The position numbers and the translations under genes were made by a program. Shown here in pieces: positions 47,830 through 59,889 of a DNA stretch of 64,000 bases. This stretch comes from Hyparrhenia diplandra. Lineage: Eukaryota; Streptophyta; Magnoliopsida; Poales; Poaceae. Numbering within the stretch: position 1 is the first letter of the stretch; the number at the start of each line of letters is the position of its first letter. The stretch is taken from assembly GCA_015847255.1 (NCBI GenBank), contig JADLZK010002763.1, positions 124,001 to 188,000 on the forward strand, written 5' to 3'. A model generated the notes under the pieces. It was given only the letters and a program-made list of their open reading frames with translations. It did no database searches and was not told where the DNA came from.

Positions 47830-48035
47830 AAGCAAAAGAATTTTCTTTCAGCAGTGCCATCCATAACGGTAAAAGTAAGTTTTAAGTCTGTAAACTGGAG
47901 TAGGATTCCTAATGTCTGTACGACTATACCTAGCATGCTGCACCTCAGGATTCGTAATATCACCATACATGTGGATAGTGTTGTTGCCTCCAGAGATGGA
48001 GTGGTGGCCTCCCAATCGCCAGTATTCACACCTCC
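47830..48035 (-). pseudogene. RPA-like OB-fold fragment carried by the Helitron
   Basis: The minus strand reads IHMYGDITNPEVQHARYS in one frame, then LKLTFTVMDGTAERKFFCF in another frame. A one-base slip joins them. The second phrase resembles the DGT...FFCF core of replication factor A C-terminal (RPA-C) OB folds. RPA-like genes are common Helitron passengers in plants. A splice acceptor-like CTTCTAG precedes the block. Family assignment is tentative. Confidence 0.4.
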
Positions 48036-48353
48036 TAGAAGACCAAAAGAGAAGTCATAAAAATAAAATTAGAGGAAAATAGAATAGATCAAAGTAGCTA
48101 AGACGTCGAGGAGACTGTATTCCTATGAAATTTGTCTATCGAAGTTGAAAGTTTGGGTGAAAAATGTATTTTTGGGATGGAAAATACCTGGGTTAGGCCT
48201 CCACTCCCGTCAGGCCATCGGGCGGGCAACCACCGAGGTGGGAGGGGGTTCCAAGGAGGACGCTGACGATAGCAGCGCCCTGGGCGGCTGCAGTCTGGCA
48301 GTCAGTGTCGCCGCCGGTGGTGGTGGGTTGCGACGTCGCCGCTGTAGTAGACG

Positions 48354-48476
48354 TCAACGAGCGCCGCGGCAGGGTAGAGGACGGCAGGGGCAACGATGGA
48401 GCAGGAGGCGTTGATCTTCCTGCGAGGCCGAGATCCCTGCCGGATCGCCGGTCCTAGCCGCCGCCGCCGCCTCCAT
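48354..48476 (-). pseudogene. Possible captured first exon in the Helitron
   Basis: A GC-rich minus-strand segment opens with ATG at 48476 followed by an alanine run and ARTGDPAGISASQ. The frame stops after about 40 codons, and no clear partner exon was found. Base composition contrasts sharply with the AT-rich rest of the Helitron, suggesting captured gene sequence. Confidence 0.35.
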
Positions 48477-48790
48477 CTGAAACCCTAAGCACGTCAGAAT
48501 GAGGGAGGAAACGCAGGTCCGGTTGGTTTGGCCGCGTGGGGATGGGCGGTGTTTTGAGGTTTTTGTTTTCACGGTAAAAAAAAAAAGAAACAGAAAACAA
48601 AGTGGGAGGTGTGAATCGAACCAGGGCTGCTTCAAGGCCGCCGTGGGTGCCTGTGTGCGGGTGTGGGGGCGGCGGGGAGGGCTTGTGTAAGACCCTACAC
48701 CAACTTTCGATCTCAGCCCTCCGTTCGTGGATCCGTTGATTGTTAATCGTCGGCCCAAAAATAGAAAAAAGTAGTGTCTTATAGTATAGA

Positions 48791-49259
48791 TTACTGCAAT
48801 TTGAAAATGAAAATGGGACTATAAACCAACCCACCTGCCTCCATCAGAAACACCATGCAAACAGCCTGTTGGTGCTGCAGTTTCACCATCGAACCCGTCG
48901 TCTACTGATCGATGGACGACGATCGATGGATCTCCTCTGCTATGGGGATATATGTGTATTGTATCAGTGTATGCAGAGAAGCTCTACATGATGGCACTAT
49001 ATATAGGCGTCGTCTGCTCATCTGGAGACAGGCTCCACCACCATACGACACGCAGGTACTGGATCGGAGGCGTTCCACGATGCTACGATGTGCGAAATGA
49101 CTCAACAGCAGCTCAGTGTGGATTGCCTCTGTGACAGCCGCCTCCTCGTTTCCACTTGTTTAATTTTCTCCAGGCCAAGGTAGTGCCGTTGTTGGCATTG
49201 TTGCTGCGTCACTCTTTTATCTCCGCCTAATAACGTGAAGACTTTTGACTATATATATA
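48791..49259. other. Unassigned interval
   Basis: Short open frames only. No recognised repeat ends. Ends in TATATATA immediately before the Stowaway element. Confidence 0.4.
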
Positions 49260-49524
49260 CTCCTTTCGTGATGGTATTAGAAGTCGTTTAGGACAAAAAC
49301 GACACGGTCTCCAAAACACAACTTTGACCTCTTATTATTATAAAAATATTTATGGAGATGTGATATATGTATACTTTTATCAAAGTATTTTTTAAGACAA
49401 ATCTACTCATATAATTTTTACATTTACAAGCTCAACAACTTAAAAACTTATTGATGATTTATATTCCCAATGTTTGACTCAAACCTTGTTCAAAAAAGGA
49501 CTTCTAATACCATCCCGGAGGGAG
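49260..49524. mobile_element. Stowaway MITE (265 bp)
   Basis: Ends CTCCTTTCGTGATGGTATTAG and CTAATACCATCCCGGAGGGAG are long inverted repeats, flanked by TA (49258-49259 and 49525-49526). The inner AAGTCGTTT / AAAAGGACTT pair extends the stem. Confidence 0.87.
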
Positions 49525-49754
49525 TATCTTCAGTGAAATCCACTACTGCATGCACTACAAGATCACAGTTAAACAACGAATAATTTCCATGTCGCAAATT
49601 AACGGGATTTAAATCGAGTTTACTTTGATTGCAGAGTTTGCATTGTATGTGTGCCTAACATTTCCGTGCGCACTACCGCTACAACACAGGAACGGAATTA
49701 TTAGGCGCCACAAGAACTAAAAGCGCGCTTATCGATCTGATAATTCAGCTTGTA

Positions 49755-49969
49755 CTCCCTCTGTTTGACTCATATAAACTCAGTTTGACTGCTCGTCTTA
49801 TTCAAATTTTTTATGTAAATTACAAAACAAACAAAACGTCATTACAATATCTTTAGTGATGTAATAAGTCATAACAAAAGTGGTAATATTTATTAAAAAA
49901 GTTGAATAAGAAGATAAAAACACGCTTTATATGAGTCAAAGAATTGCAAGTATTGTGGAACGGAGGGAC
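49755..49969. mobile_element. Stowaway MITE (215 bp)
   Basis: Starts CTCCCTCTGTTTGACTCATATAA; the inverse TTATATGAGTCAAAG lies before GGAACGGAGGGAC at the right end. TA flanks at 49753-49754 and 49970-49971. A second family member type, distinct inside from the copy at 49260. Confidence 0.85.
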
Positions 49970-49971
49970 TA

Positions 49972-51311
49972 CAACGCATGCATGTAGTAGCTTTTTCGTG
50001 AAAAGGAGAAGCCATGATATGACAGGCTTATCGTTTGGCATTATCCACGTCTGATGGACATGGCTTTATAATTAGATGGTAATAACGCTAAGATTCAAAT
50101 ACAAACATTTTTATAAATACAACCATTGCCACCAGCACCTAACTAAGATCTGGCATATTGAACCAATAGATGCAGAGTACTGATTACGAAGCAATCACAT
50201 ATCTTCGATGTTCTGATAGTGCAAATATGATAGCGCAAATAGTATGGAGCTGCCCGCGGTATGTATGTTTCTATTTAGCCATCCCACTGATTAAGCAGTA
50301 AGTGCGCAACCTTTGCCTCCTGTGTAAATGGAAAAGGGTGGCGAAGCACAGATGACCGCGAGGGAGTTCCCTGAAGGTATGTGAACATGGCCATGCCACA
50401 CAAGGTAAGATGAGGACAAAGCTAGTGTAGTCAATGTGAGATCCAATTAGAGGCGCATCAAGACATTGGCCGATGATGAGCAACGCAATCCAATCTTTTA
50501 GATAAAAAAAACAAAAGAAACACCAAATTATTAACCACGCAAGAGAGAAAACCTTGATCAATGATCGAGAAAAGACTCCAGTGGCCCTCATGGGCGATTT
50601 CCTTGGGATCTAAACTTGTGTATTGTGATGTCATGTTGAAGACTAGAATGTATGGAATAGTCTCACTGTATTACTCAGCCTTATAAACAGAGTGTATAGT
50701 GTGACAAAGTAGGATGCGTATAATGTGGTGGATGCGTAATTGATTCAAAGTGCAGATACATATATTAGGCAAGGAGCATTCCTGGCCATCCATGCCAGGT
50801 CTCCATGCCTAAACTTAATCACACACTCACACTACAATCAGAGGCCCGTAGGCACTCCACTAGTCTAACAATAGGCTAGTCTAACACTCCTCCGCAGATG
50901 CGAGCGGCGGCAAAGAACACCGAACGGTCGACCGAGAACAATGGAGACATATCCCCGCAAATCGTAACGTCGGTGCGAAAGCTTTGACTAGAGACTCATA
51001 GATGATAGCCCTTTAGTGCCGAAATAGCCAAGGTCGAGGTGGACGTGGTCGGGCCGTGGAGGAGGCGCGGGTTCGAAGCGTCGTTGAGGCGCCGAGTACA
51101 CAAACTCTTTCGCCGCCGAGGACAACAGCAAGACGGTGATCGGCGAATGGCGATGGTTGACGGCGCAGGATGCAAAGAGGTTACACTCGCAGAGAGGGGG
51201 TGGCGACCGACATCTTCCTGCAGCAAGGTCACACTCAAAGCAGGGGTGGCGACCGACGTCTTCCTTCAGCAACATCGGCGTCGGTGTCAGCGCTAGGACG
51301 GCTAGAGGCGC
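49972..51311. other. Intergenic DNA and GC-rich repeat fragment
   Basis: 49972-50900 has nothing recognisable. From about 50980 a GC-rich piece begins with a near-tandem repeat, GCGACCGACATCTTCCTGCAGCAA and GCGACCGACGTCTTCCTTCAGCAA (51208 and 51251, about 45 bp apart). It seems to continue at 53046 on the far side of an LTR, so it is probably part of an older copia-type leader split by that insertion. Confidence 0.45.
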
Positions 51312-53045
51312 TGAAGATCTCTAGTTTGGTTTTGGATAATTGGTGACACCTAAGAACTAATCTCTCGATGCTAAGTGTTTAATTAGATTGGAGATTGGTC
51401 GTGTCAAGTTAGAGCATGGTGATCGTGGTTGATGGATCGAGATGATCTAAAAGATGATCAAGCGTCCAACTTGAGGAGGTTTGAAGATCAACTGTCCCCA
51501 AGGCAAAGGTATAACCATAGGGCTTTTGATTTCACACTCAAGACACCATAGAGGGTGTGAGTGATTATAGGATCGATAAGCCGTACTATAAAGAGGGGAA
51601 ATTTATCGTACACATCGGTCCTCATGTGCCTTTAGGTTCAAAATTCATACGCATGCATTCTAACCTAAAGAGCTAACTCCGCGCTTGTCGAAAAAAATGT
51701 TTCAAAATGCTAACACATGGTGTCGGGGTGTTCTTCGACGTGTCGGCAACAAGAAACAAGTGACGGAAGTCGGTTTTGGAGCAAAGGCGAAGGAACGACG
51801 ACAAAACGACGAAAATTCGCAGAACTTTCGGGATGTGACCGGGGACTTGGCGGCCGGAAGCACGAAGATTCTCGGCCGGGACGCACCGGTGCTCGCGTCC
51901 GGTAGAGAGAGCTTGTTTTGGAGCTCGGCCGAGGGCCGACGGACGATCGACCGGATGTTTCGGTGCTGGCCGGAAGCACCGGCCGGATGCGTGACCGGAC
52001 GCCTCAAGGGCGGGGGTTCGTGCCTTCGTTTGGGTCGTGTCGGTTGTGGCCGGGACCACCGGCCGGACTCACCGATGAGTCCGGTCAGCCGCGTAAAACC
52101 GTGGGTTTCTCCCCAACGGCCACATTTCGTGGTGTGGCCTATTTATACCCCCCTTGGCTGCCTCTTGCTCTCTCTCTTGGACATTTGAATCATTCCTAAC
52201 ACACTAGAGCTGAGCAACAACCCTCCCTCTCTCTCATTCTTGCTTGTGAGCTCCATTCTTGAGAGAAGAGGTGATCCAAGTGCATTTGCTTTGTGTTCTT
52301 GCATCTAGAGGCACTTGTGGATCATTGTGAGCCGGTTGGTTTCTTGTTTCTCTTGGAGACACCGCTCCTAGCCGGCTTGGTGATTTGGTGGAGTTGTTGG
52401 CAAGAGTTGGTGATTGTTCTTGGCCACCTCCGGGCGAAATTGTGAGAGGATCACGCACTCCTCGTCGGGAAGACAAAGTGCAAGGAATACATTGCTCGTG
52501 TCTTGGGTACCTCACTTGTGAGTGGTGTGTTGAGGCTAGCAAGGGCACCGCCTAACTCAAACACCATCCTTGTGTTGGTCGGCACAACAGGAGACTAGCT
52601 TGTCGGTGTACAAGTGATCTCAGGGTGAACAAATCGACTTGTTCATTGTCTCGGTGTTTGGATCATCACCTTCGAAAGTGATTGATAGTTCATCTTCTTC
52701 GGTGATTGGTTGACATCCTCTACACGTTGGTATATCTAGCTCACTCTCTTGCAATTACATTCTTAGTTCATTTTGTGTAGTGAGCTAGCACTTGCTTTGT
52801 GTAGTTGTTCTTGCTAGCATAAGGACCATATTAGGATTGCTCATTAGCTAGAGTAGTGACATAGACTTTGTGTGGATTAGAGATCATAGAAATATTTAGT
52901 CTTGTCACTAGAAGGCTTGTAAGACCCCTAGAGCTAGCGCAAACCGCATTATCGCCATTTGTTATACTAATCGGTTTGTTCGGCTTGAGTTTGTAGAATT
53001 TTTATAGGCTATTCACCCCCCTCTCTAGCCATCTAGGACCTTACA
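51312..53045 (+). mobile_element. Copia (SIRE-like) LTR, apparently solo
   Basis: A 1.73-kb segment starts TGAAGATCTCTAGTTTGG and ends CCATCTAGGACCTTACA. GCGC stands on both sides (51308-51311 and 53046-53049), though a fifth matching base is missing. The TTTGGTTTTGGATAATTGGTGACACC start and TTCACCCCCCTCTCTAGCC near the end are typical of SIRE/Maximus LTRs. A TATA-like TATTTATACC lies at about 52139. No second copy is in the window and no primer site follows. It could also be the 5' LTR of the gag fragment next door. Confidence 0.6.
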
Positions 53046-53587
53046 GCGCGGAGGCGGATCGAAAGTGCCTTCTTGACGAGGACCAGCGAGTGGGCTTTAC
53101 CGCACCGAACAGCGGCGACATCGGTAAGGGTGGCTTGATCACGAGCATCATCACGCAGCAGCGGAGTGCGCAACAACGACCTCGTCGCCGAGTGTCGGCG
53201 ATGAATGGCGACAAATAGCGTGGGTGACGCATAACCGATCTCCGATCGAAAAAAAAAACAAAAGCAAAGAACAGACAAACCATGGTACAATCTCGGGTGC
53301 CTCCTAGCAATTCCCGGCCCCTTCCTTTTCCCTCGTCGGAAAAAAGGAAACCGGAGGCAGCGAAACCGTAGGGGGAGGTCGGCGGTGCGCACCCCCACGC
53401 GGCAAATGATCTCGAAGGCAGCGGCCCCCATGGCGGCGGATCCCCGGCGAAGGTGAACCCCCCGGGTGGCGACCTACACCCGAGGGGGGCCCCCCACGGC
53501 CACGGGCTCCCGCTGAGGTGATGTCCCCCACGGTGGTGCCAAGGCCGATGTGGAAGGCAGCCTGACGACGGCGGCGGCGCGGAGAGG

Positions 53588-54642
53588 TACTTTGATGGGG
53601 TCAAGAATTTTGACTATTGGAAGAGAACCATGAGGATGTACTTGGGATCAATCAATGACCAAGTATGGGATGTGACCGAGAAGGATTATGTCATCCTTGA
53701 TCCTACCAACCTCACTCCCACCGACAAGTCCAACAAGCAATGCAACACCATGGCATTGAACACATTGTACAATGGCATGGATGTCAAGGTATTTGAGTGG
53801 ATCAAAGACCTAGAGAAGGCAAGTGAGGTTTGGGAGAAGTTGTGTGAGACCTATGAGGGCACAAAGGTGGTGAAAAGTGCCAAATTGTATGTTCTCAAGA
53901 GTGAGTTTGAAAATTTCAAGATGAAGAAAGATGAGAGCATACAGGAGACATTCCATAGGCTCCAAGTGATTGTCAATGATCTCAAATCATTGGGAGTGAA
54001 GACATTGGATAGAGACTTTGGGCACAAATTCTTGATGTGCTTGCCCAAAAGATTTGCTATGTTGAGGAAGATTCTATTTAGAGGTGCATTGGACACCATG
54101 ACACCTAGTGACTTGCTTGGTGAAGTGCTAACCGATGAGCAAGTAGATGGGATGGAAGATGGAGAAGAGAAGGAAGAGGACAAGAGCAAGAAGGTTGTGG
54201 CATTCAAGGCCGCCACCACCTCATCCAAGGCTAAGGGCAAGTCCAAGGCTCAAGAAGAAGATGATGAGGAAGTTAATCTTGATGAGATTGATCAAGAATT
54301 TGCTATGTTTGTGAGGAAAGTTAGCAAAGTCTTGAAGAACAGAAGATGGGGCAAGGCTCAAGGAGAAGAAATAATTCATCCAAGAGCAATGAAGAGCCAA
54401 GAAAGTGCTTTGAGTGTGATAGCCCTTATCATATTCCTGCCGATTGCCCAATCAAGAAAGAGAAGGAGAAGATGAAGGCATACAAGAGTGGCAAGACAAA
54501 CAAGAAAAACAAGACCATGACATTCAAGAAGACAAATGATGGTGCTTTTGTTTGTTCTTGGGATAGTGATGGCTCCTCCGATGAAGAGGAAGAGAAGGCC
54601 AAGGCTGATGAGGACATCACTCTTTTCGGATGCACAAGATGA
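53588..54642 (+). pseudogene. Ty1/copia gag (UBN2-type), truncated element
   Basis: The plus strand opens with YFDGVKNFDYWKRTMRMYL and continues through SEVWEKLCETYEGTKVVKS and ESIQETFHRLQVIVNDL, the UBN2 gag domain. An acidic, Lys-rich linker follows, then (after a frame change near 54345) a CCHC zinc knuckle, CFECDSPYHIPADCPIKK (about 54397-54450), and an acidic tail ending at 54642. Upstream GC-rich sequence (53046-53587) looks like the N-terminal leader in broken frames. No protease, integrase or RT follows: the sequence switches abruptly to gypsy DNA. Confidence 0.87.
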
Positions 54643-55522
54643 ACCTCTGCTGGACATTCAAGGTCCAATTACAAGAGCACGCGCCGACGACAATTAAATT
54701 TGGTGAGCTCGTTCCTAAGCAAGTCTTTATATGATTTTGAGAATAGATTGCTACCTAATGATTGTATTGTGCTTAGGAATCATGGAGAGGACCAGAGTGT
54801 GCATAAGGGATGGCTTGGAGGCGTGGAGGATCAGGAAGGGCGCCCAAGACAAGGTGGAGACCCAAACCGAAGTCGATTTCGAGCCTGTTTCGGAGTCCAG
54901 GACCAGCAAGGAGTAAAACAGTCGCCCAGGACGCATCCGGGCTTCGTTTTTCTACGATCCACCCATGGTTGGAAAGATAATTTCATAAGGAAACCAATGG
55001 CGTTGGTTTCAGGTCCAAACTCGTTTGGAGTCGTCGGGAAACGTCGAAACAAGTCAGCGTCCAGAATCTGTTCGGTCGCTGCGTCACGTTTTGGTCCAAC
55101 GGACCATGTATCGATGTTGAGCCCATTAGGGGGCACGCCCAGGGGTGGTGACGACCCTTAGACCTATATATTCAGCCGCGCCACTCTCGTTAGGTTTTGG
55201 GTTTTGCTTAGATTATTACGTCAAGAACGTTTCGCCGTTTCATCGGTTTGTGAGTCCCCCAACTCGTGAGATTAATCATTCATTTGCAAATTGGTTGCAT
55301 TCTTCCTTGTTCTTGCTTGTGTTCTTCGATTTACAGGCAAAGGACTTAGCCTTCTTGGCGAGGTCAACGCGGCAACGCCGGTTGATAACCGAAGGAGACG
55401 TGGTGCTGCGATTGCGGGGTTTTGGATCGAGTTGTTCGGAAGCCGGATCGAATTGTGTCTCGTTTCTACCAAATCGAGAGTTATCGAACCTTTCGTAAGA
55501 TCGGGCCACCCTAGTTCACATT
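54643..55522 (+). mobile_element. Gypsy (Tekay/RIRE3-like) pol end and LTR
   Basis: Begins with the C-terminal end of a gypsy polyprotein (LDIQGPITRARAR, FENRLLPNDCIVLRN), which stops at about 54916. LTR-like sequence follows, ending TTCACA at about 55520. Immediately after is AAGTGGTAATCGAGCTTCA, a slightly altered tRNA-iMet primer-binding site (about 55525-55536), which fixes the LTR's right edge. The left edge of the LTR was not determined. The junction with copia gag at 54643 is a recombination or nesting point. Confidence 0.65.
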
Positions 55523-57806
55523 AAGTGGTAATCGAGCTTCAAGTATACCGTCGGGTTCACATCCACCCTTAGATTCATATTTGTTCATTACCTAGAGTCC
55601 ACAAAAAAACAAAAAAAATCAATTCATTTGTCCTATCACCCATTGTGCCTTGCAATTTCGTTTTCGTGATTGCTTTGTTGAGTTTGTGTCCGTGGTTGAG
55701 TCTATTTCTTTGGATTAGGATTGTGTTCGCGTCGTAGTTCAACCGCCCGTCATTTGTGTTTTTGTGTTTCGCCGCTATCCTATCCACCCGCTCCCATACA
55801 ACAAGTCGATTCCACCGCATTACTCGACTTGCCATCGCTAGCCGCCTTGTGTGATCTCTCACCGCCGGCGCAAACCCTAGTTAGGTTGCCACCGCTCAAT
55901 TTTTGCCCGCACCACGACCCTCCTTGCATCATCTCGTGCATACCTATTACTCTTCTTGACGGGGAGATTCATCGTGTGTTGGTGTTGGAGTTTAGGGATG
56001 CTTTGCCCTAACCGCCGCCCCGATTCGTGCTTTTCGAGTTTCCGAACACCGTATCCGAGGTACCTTGAAGAAAAACGGCCACAACTTTCGCTCGATTGTC
56101 CAAAAAAATTTGAAATTTTTTGTGTAGATTCTTGATTCGATTTTCGGCAAAAACAATACGCCAAAAGGCCTATTGGGGTACGGCAAAAATGCCAAAAAAT
56201 CGGGAAAATAAAAAAAAAAAAAATTGTCAAGAGTTTTGCACGCTTTTCGAGAGATCTTGTTGATTTTCTATAGGCCGCATATCACCTCTCGTTCTAGGTG
56301 ATCCTTCTTGTGATTTTCCTTCTTTGGTGATCCTTGTTCCGGGAAAAATATCAAAAAAATAATAAAAAATAAAAAATTGTGATTCCCCGGGACGCCAAAA
56401 ATCCAAGAAAAAGACGAAATAGTGCTTTGTTGTGTGCTTCGTGTTTTTTTATCCATCGTTCATTTGTTTCATCTTGTTGCGCTACGACTAGGCACGTCTT
56501 AGCCAAAGACTTGTGACTTATACTTTGGATCCAGATTGAACAACCGCTAATCTGCTTTCGTTATTTGCTAATCCTTGTGTCATTGTGTGCCTTCCCATAG
56601 CTCCACATATTCTTCTTGATAGCAAAGGTTCGCATCCCTCGCAATCGCGATTCCACATCTTTCGGATATCTTTTGCCTTCTTTGGTAAGAACACCCAGAA
56701 GACCTTTGTAAGGTGTCTCCCTTTTGCTGTCATCTTGAGAGGCACCACTTACCTGCGTAGTACAATTATTAGGGATAACCTTCCTTTGTTTGTTCTTGTT
56801 TTTGTGTCTACAATGTCGGTGCCGCAAGCCCACAGACTTCGTGATTGCGTTAGCCAAGAGCAGCTCAAAGGTCTTGCCGACCAATCCAAAAGGACATGGA
56901 GGAGACAGTCCTCAAGGCTGTCACTCAGGCGATGCTTGAACTCAAGCTTCCTAGCGCTATTGACGGGTTGGATAAACGCATATCCGATCTAACCGAGCCC
57001 AGGATTGATATTTTGGAAGCTCGTCCCGCTTTTGACGACGATCGGCGGATGCTAGCAATGAAGACGATCTTGAGGTATATGATGCCGACGGTAATCTTGA
57101 TGTTCAGCGACATTTCAAAACAAACTCAAGCGTCGTCTTGACAAGAACACCAAAGGTATGGGTGGGCGACCTCACCGCCATCACCATCGAGGTAACCATA
57201 ATCGAGGTAACCATAATCGAGCTCCCGATGATCCTTATGCTAAGGTTAAATTTACTATACCTTCTTTTGATGGACATTATGATGCCGAGGCATATCTTGA
57301 TTGGGAGATGACAAAGAGAACAAAAATTTAGTTCCCACCAAGTACCGAAGAACATAGAATTAGACAAGCCACCGGTGAGTTTAAAGATTTTGCTATTATT
57401 TGGTGGATCGCTTTTAGCTGCGAGATGGTAATACACCTCATTCATGGAAAGACCTTAAGGTTGCTATGCGTGATAGATTTGTTCCCTCTTCTTACCATAG
57501 AGATTTATGAAAAAAAATTGATGCGTTTAGAACAAGGTGATAAATTTGTGCAAGATTACTATGGTGACCTTCAAAAGGGTTTAATGCGTTGTGGCATCGT
57601 GGAGGGACCCGAGGATTCTATTTGTTGATTTTATTCGGGATTGAGACAAGAAATTCAGGATATTATTGATTATAAAGAAATTAACAATGTCAACCGGTTG
57701 TTCCAGTTTGCTATGCTTGCAAAGAAGGAGTTGCAGGGGCGAGGACTCTTAAAGTACAAGACCAAAGAACATGTACACGCCCACGCTCGGGACCTTCGTT
57801 CGTTAG
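55523..57806 (+). pseudogene. Gypsy leader and gag, 5' part
   Basis: A leader of about 1.3 kb is followed by gag. A first piece at 56893-57140 (METVLKAVTQAMLELKLP, then a DDRRMLA region) leads into a linker, HHRGNHNRG, with a 15-bp duplicated GGTAACCATAATCGA (57190 and 57205). The core gag domain follows (57220-57806; KFTIPSFDGHYDAEAYLDWE, GIVEGPEDSI, INNVNRLFQFAMLA). Stops and frame changes occur at about 57332, 57420 and 57625. The frame breaks off at 57806, where a hAT element begins, and resumes at 63711. Confidence 0.82.
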
Positions 57807-59889
57807 CAGGGCGGAGGTATAGGGTATGTGTTGACACCTGTTATCCTATACTTTTATATGTCAACAAGAGATGAAATAAGGACATAAATTGAATAAATAC
57901 TAAGTTCGAGAGGTTTATACTAATGAATTCCACAAGTTTTGGTGAATTATGTATTTTCGGGGACTTAACAGATAAATGCAGAGAAAGATGGAGAAAGTTA
58001 GGAATATACAAGACATATGATGACAAGACTTGACCGTGAAGCAACTCGACCAAAAAGTGAACTAAAACATTCTAGAAGGTACCAGAGAGGACACGGAAGG
58101 AACCAGAGGCGAGGAGGAGGCAGGACAACGCGCCGCCGCCATCCATATTTGGCCGGCCGCCGGTGGGGGCCAAGAAGTCACCTCAGACTTCTAGGTCGGT
58201 TTACCACCGACTTTGTGGTTGTATCTACGCCCGTTGTTGAAGGTCGGTTTGATCCAATGGTCATCGTTCATCACCAAGGCCTATATAAGAAGACCATCGC
58301 CCCGTGGTTAAACCCTAACTCATACTAGTTCATTGTAATTCATTATCAACCAAAGTCAGGTAAGTAGAAGAGAGTTTCTCCACCAGAGATTAAAGTTAGC
58401 TACTAGTTCTAGTTCTAGTTCATCTAGTTCTAGTTCATCCAAGTTGATTAGCGCGACGGATACAATTAGATTTGGGTGTGCCTACCCGCAGTTCTCGATC
58501 TTCAAGTAATACGGTATGAATTACCTTGTATCTATGACTTTGCACTTTATTAATAATATGTGTTTGTTTGCTATGTTCTTACTTTATTCTAATAGTATGA
58601 TTGATATAGATGTAGTTTATGATAGATATATGTATCTATTCGTAGAGCGCCTAATTCAATACTCGAGTGGGTTAGATGGTAAAGATATTTATGTAAGCGT
58701 GGTGCTTATATATGATTTACCCGCGAATGCACCTTATATTAGGGGCCGTGTGGTAGATCGCGGGAGTAACGATCTGTTAAGTCCTTTGGAATCCACCCTC
58801 CGTTTATAAGACACGTGGACATTGATTATGGGGAATATCTTGTTTCACTCTTGATTTTCCTTGATAGTCGATAGGATACATGATCTAGAGTCTACTATGC
58901 TATAGATGATAACATATGCCTTAGAGTAGATGTAATGACTTAGTAGATTAAATGCTATAGATGAATTCTCGTCTCTTAAAGTAATCCAATGTTAAGTCTA
59001 ACTTAGTAGTTATTCTCGTCTCATGTGTGTGATGCCTCGCGCCTTTATTTATCATTATCATATTATTATCATTATTGGTTTACCCCCGCTAAAGTAAGCA
59101 CTAGTAATGTAACCTCTCATAAGTATGCCACTTATTAATTATGTTAGTACCCACCTTTAGATTATTCCTCCCCGTGGTAGAATATAAATGACAAAACCTG
59201 GATTACTCCCGGTGAAATGCTACAAATGGTATTTATATATCCGTGCGTAAACTGCGGATAGACCTTTTATATTTATTTTCTTAGATTGCAAACAACACAT
59301 ATCACAAGTATCACATATGCATTTCCTAGCATTTACTGGGGATGACAACCTAGCACATAGTAGTGTTAAGAGATGAACCACATTGAGTATCTTTTGATGG
59401 CATATAGCCCGAGGTGAGATTAACTCCGCCTTTTATGTTATAATGACGTTAGATTTACCAATAGTATGCCGTGTATGCCCCGGCATACCCCCGCGATCTC
59501 CCGTGTCTAATTAAGCCTATCTATTATTAGGAAAAAAAAAGGGAACAACAATTAAGCCCCGACATGCAAGCGATAGAGGCAAGTAAAGCCTTAGGTCCAT
59601 GCGGCCCATGCGTGCCGGTGCCGGCCTACCACACACAATTTGCTACGATGGCCGATGGATACGCCGCCAAATGAGCCGCGACCGCCATGTGCCGCCCGAG
59701 TCAATCACGCAGATTATGCATAGATCGAAAACTTGAAGGCGGCGGCCGCCGCCGCCACCACCGCGCGTGCTCATCGGCCTCATCCATCTCGCCTTGGATG
59801 GTTCACGGTTCATCTTCAATTCTTCATCCGTCGTCCACACATTCCTCGCTCTTGCATTTTAGATCGTTCGTTCGTCCTCTCGTATCGAT

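Larger units (their letters stand above)
41009..48790 (-). mobile_element. Nonautonomous Helitron with nested chromovirus
   Basis: On the minus strand the element starts TCTATACTATAAGACAC at 48790 and ends in CTAG at 41012-41009. Just before CTAG there is a short hairpin (CCGT...ACGG) within CCGTAAGCGTTAGACGGGGC. The host bases are A before the 5' end (48791) and T after the 3' end (41008), the A/T insertion site diagnostic for Helitrons. The start closely matches grass Helitrons. Subtracting the nested retrotransposon and its duplication leaves about 2.7 kb. No Rep/helicase is present, so it is nonautonomous. Cargo includes two coding-like fragments. Confidence 0.78.

Noticed and set aside
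57829..59640. LTR beginning TGTTGACACC at 57829
   Set aside because: No matching right end, second copy or primer site was found. The gag break at 57806 and hAT-like ends explain the boundary better.
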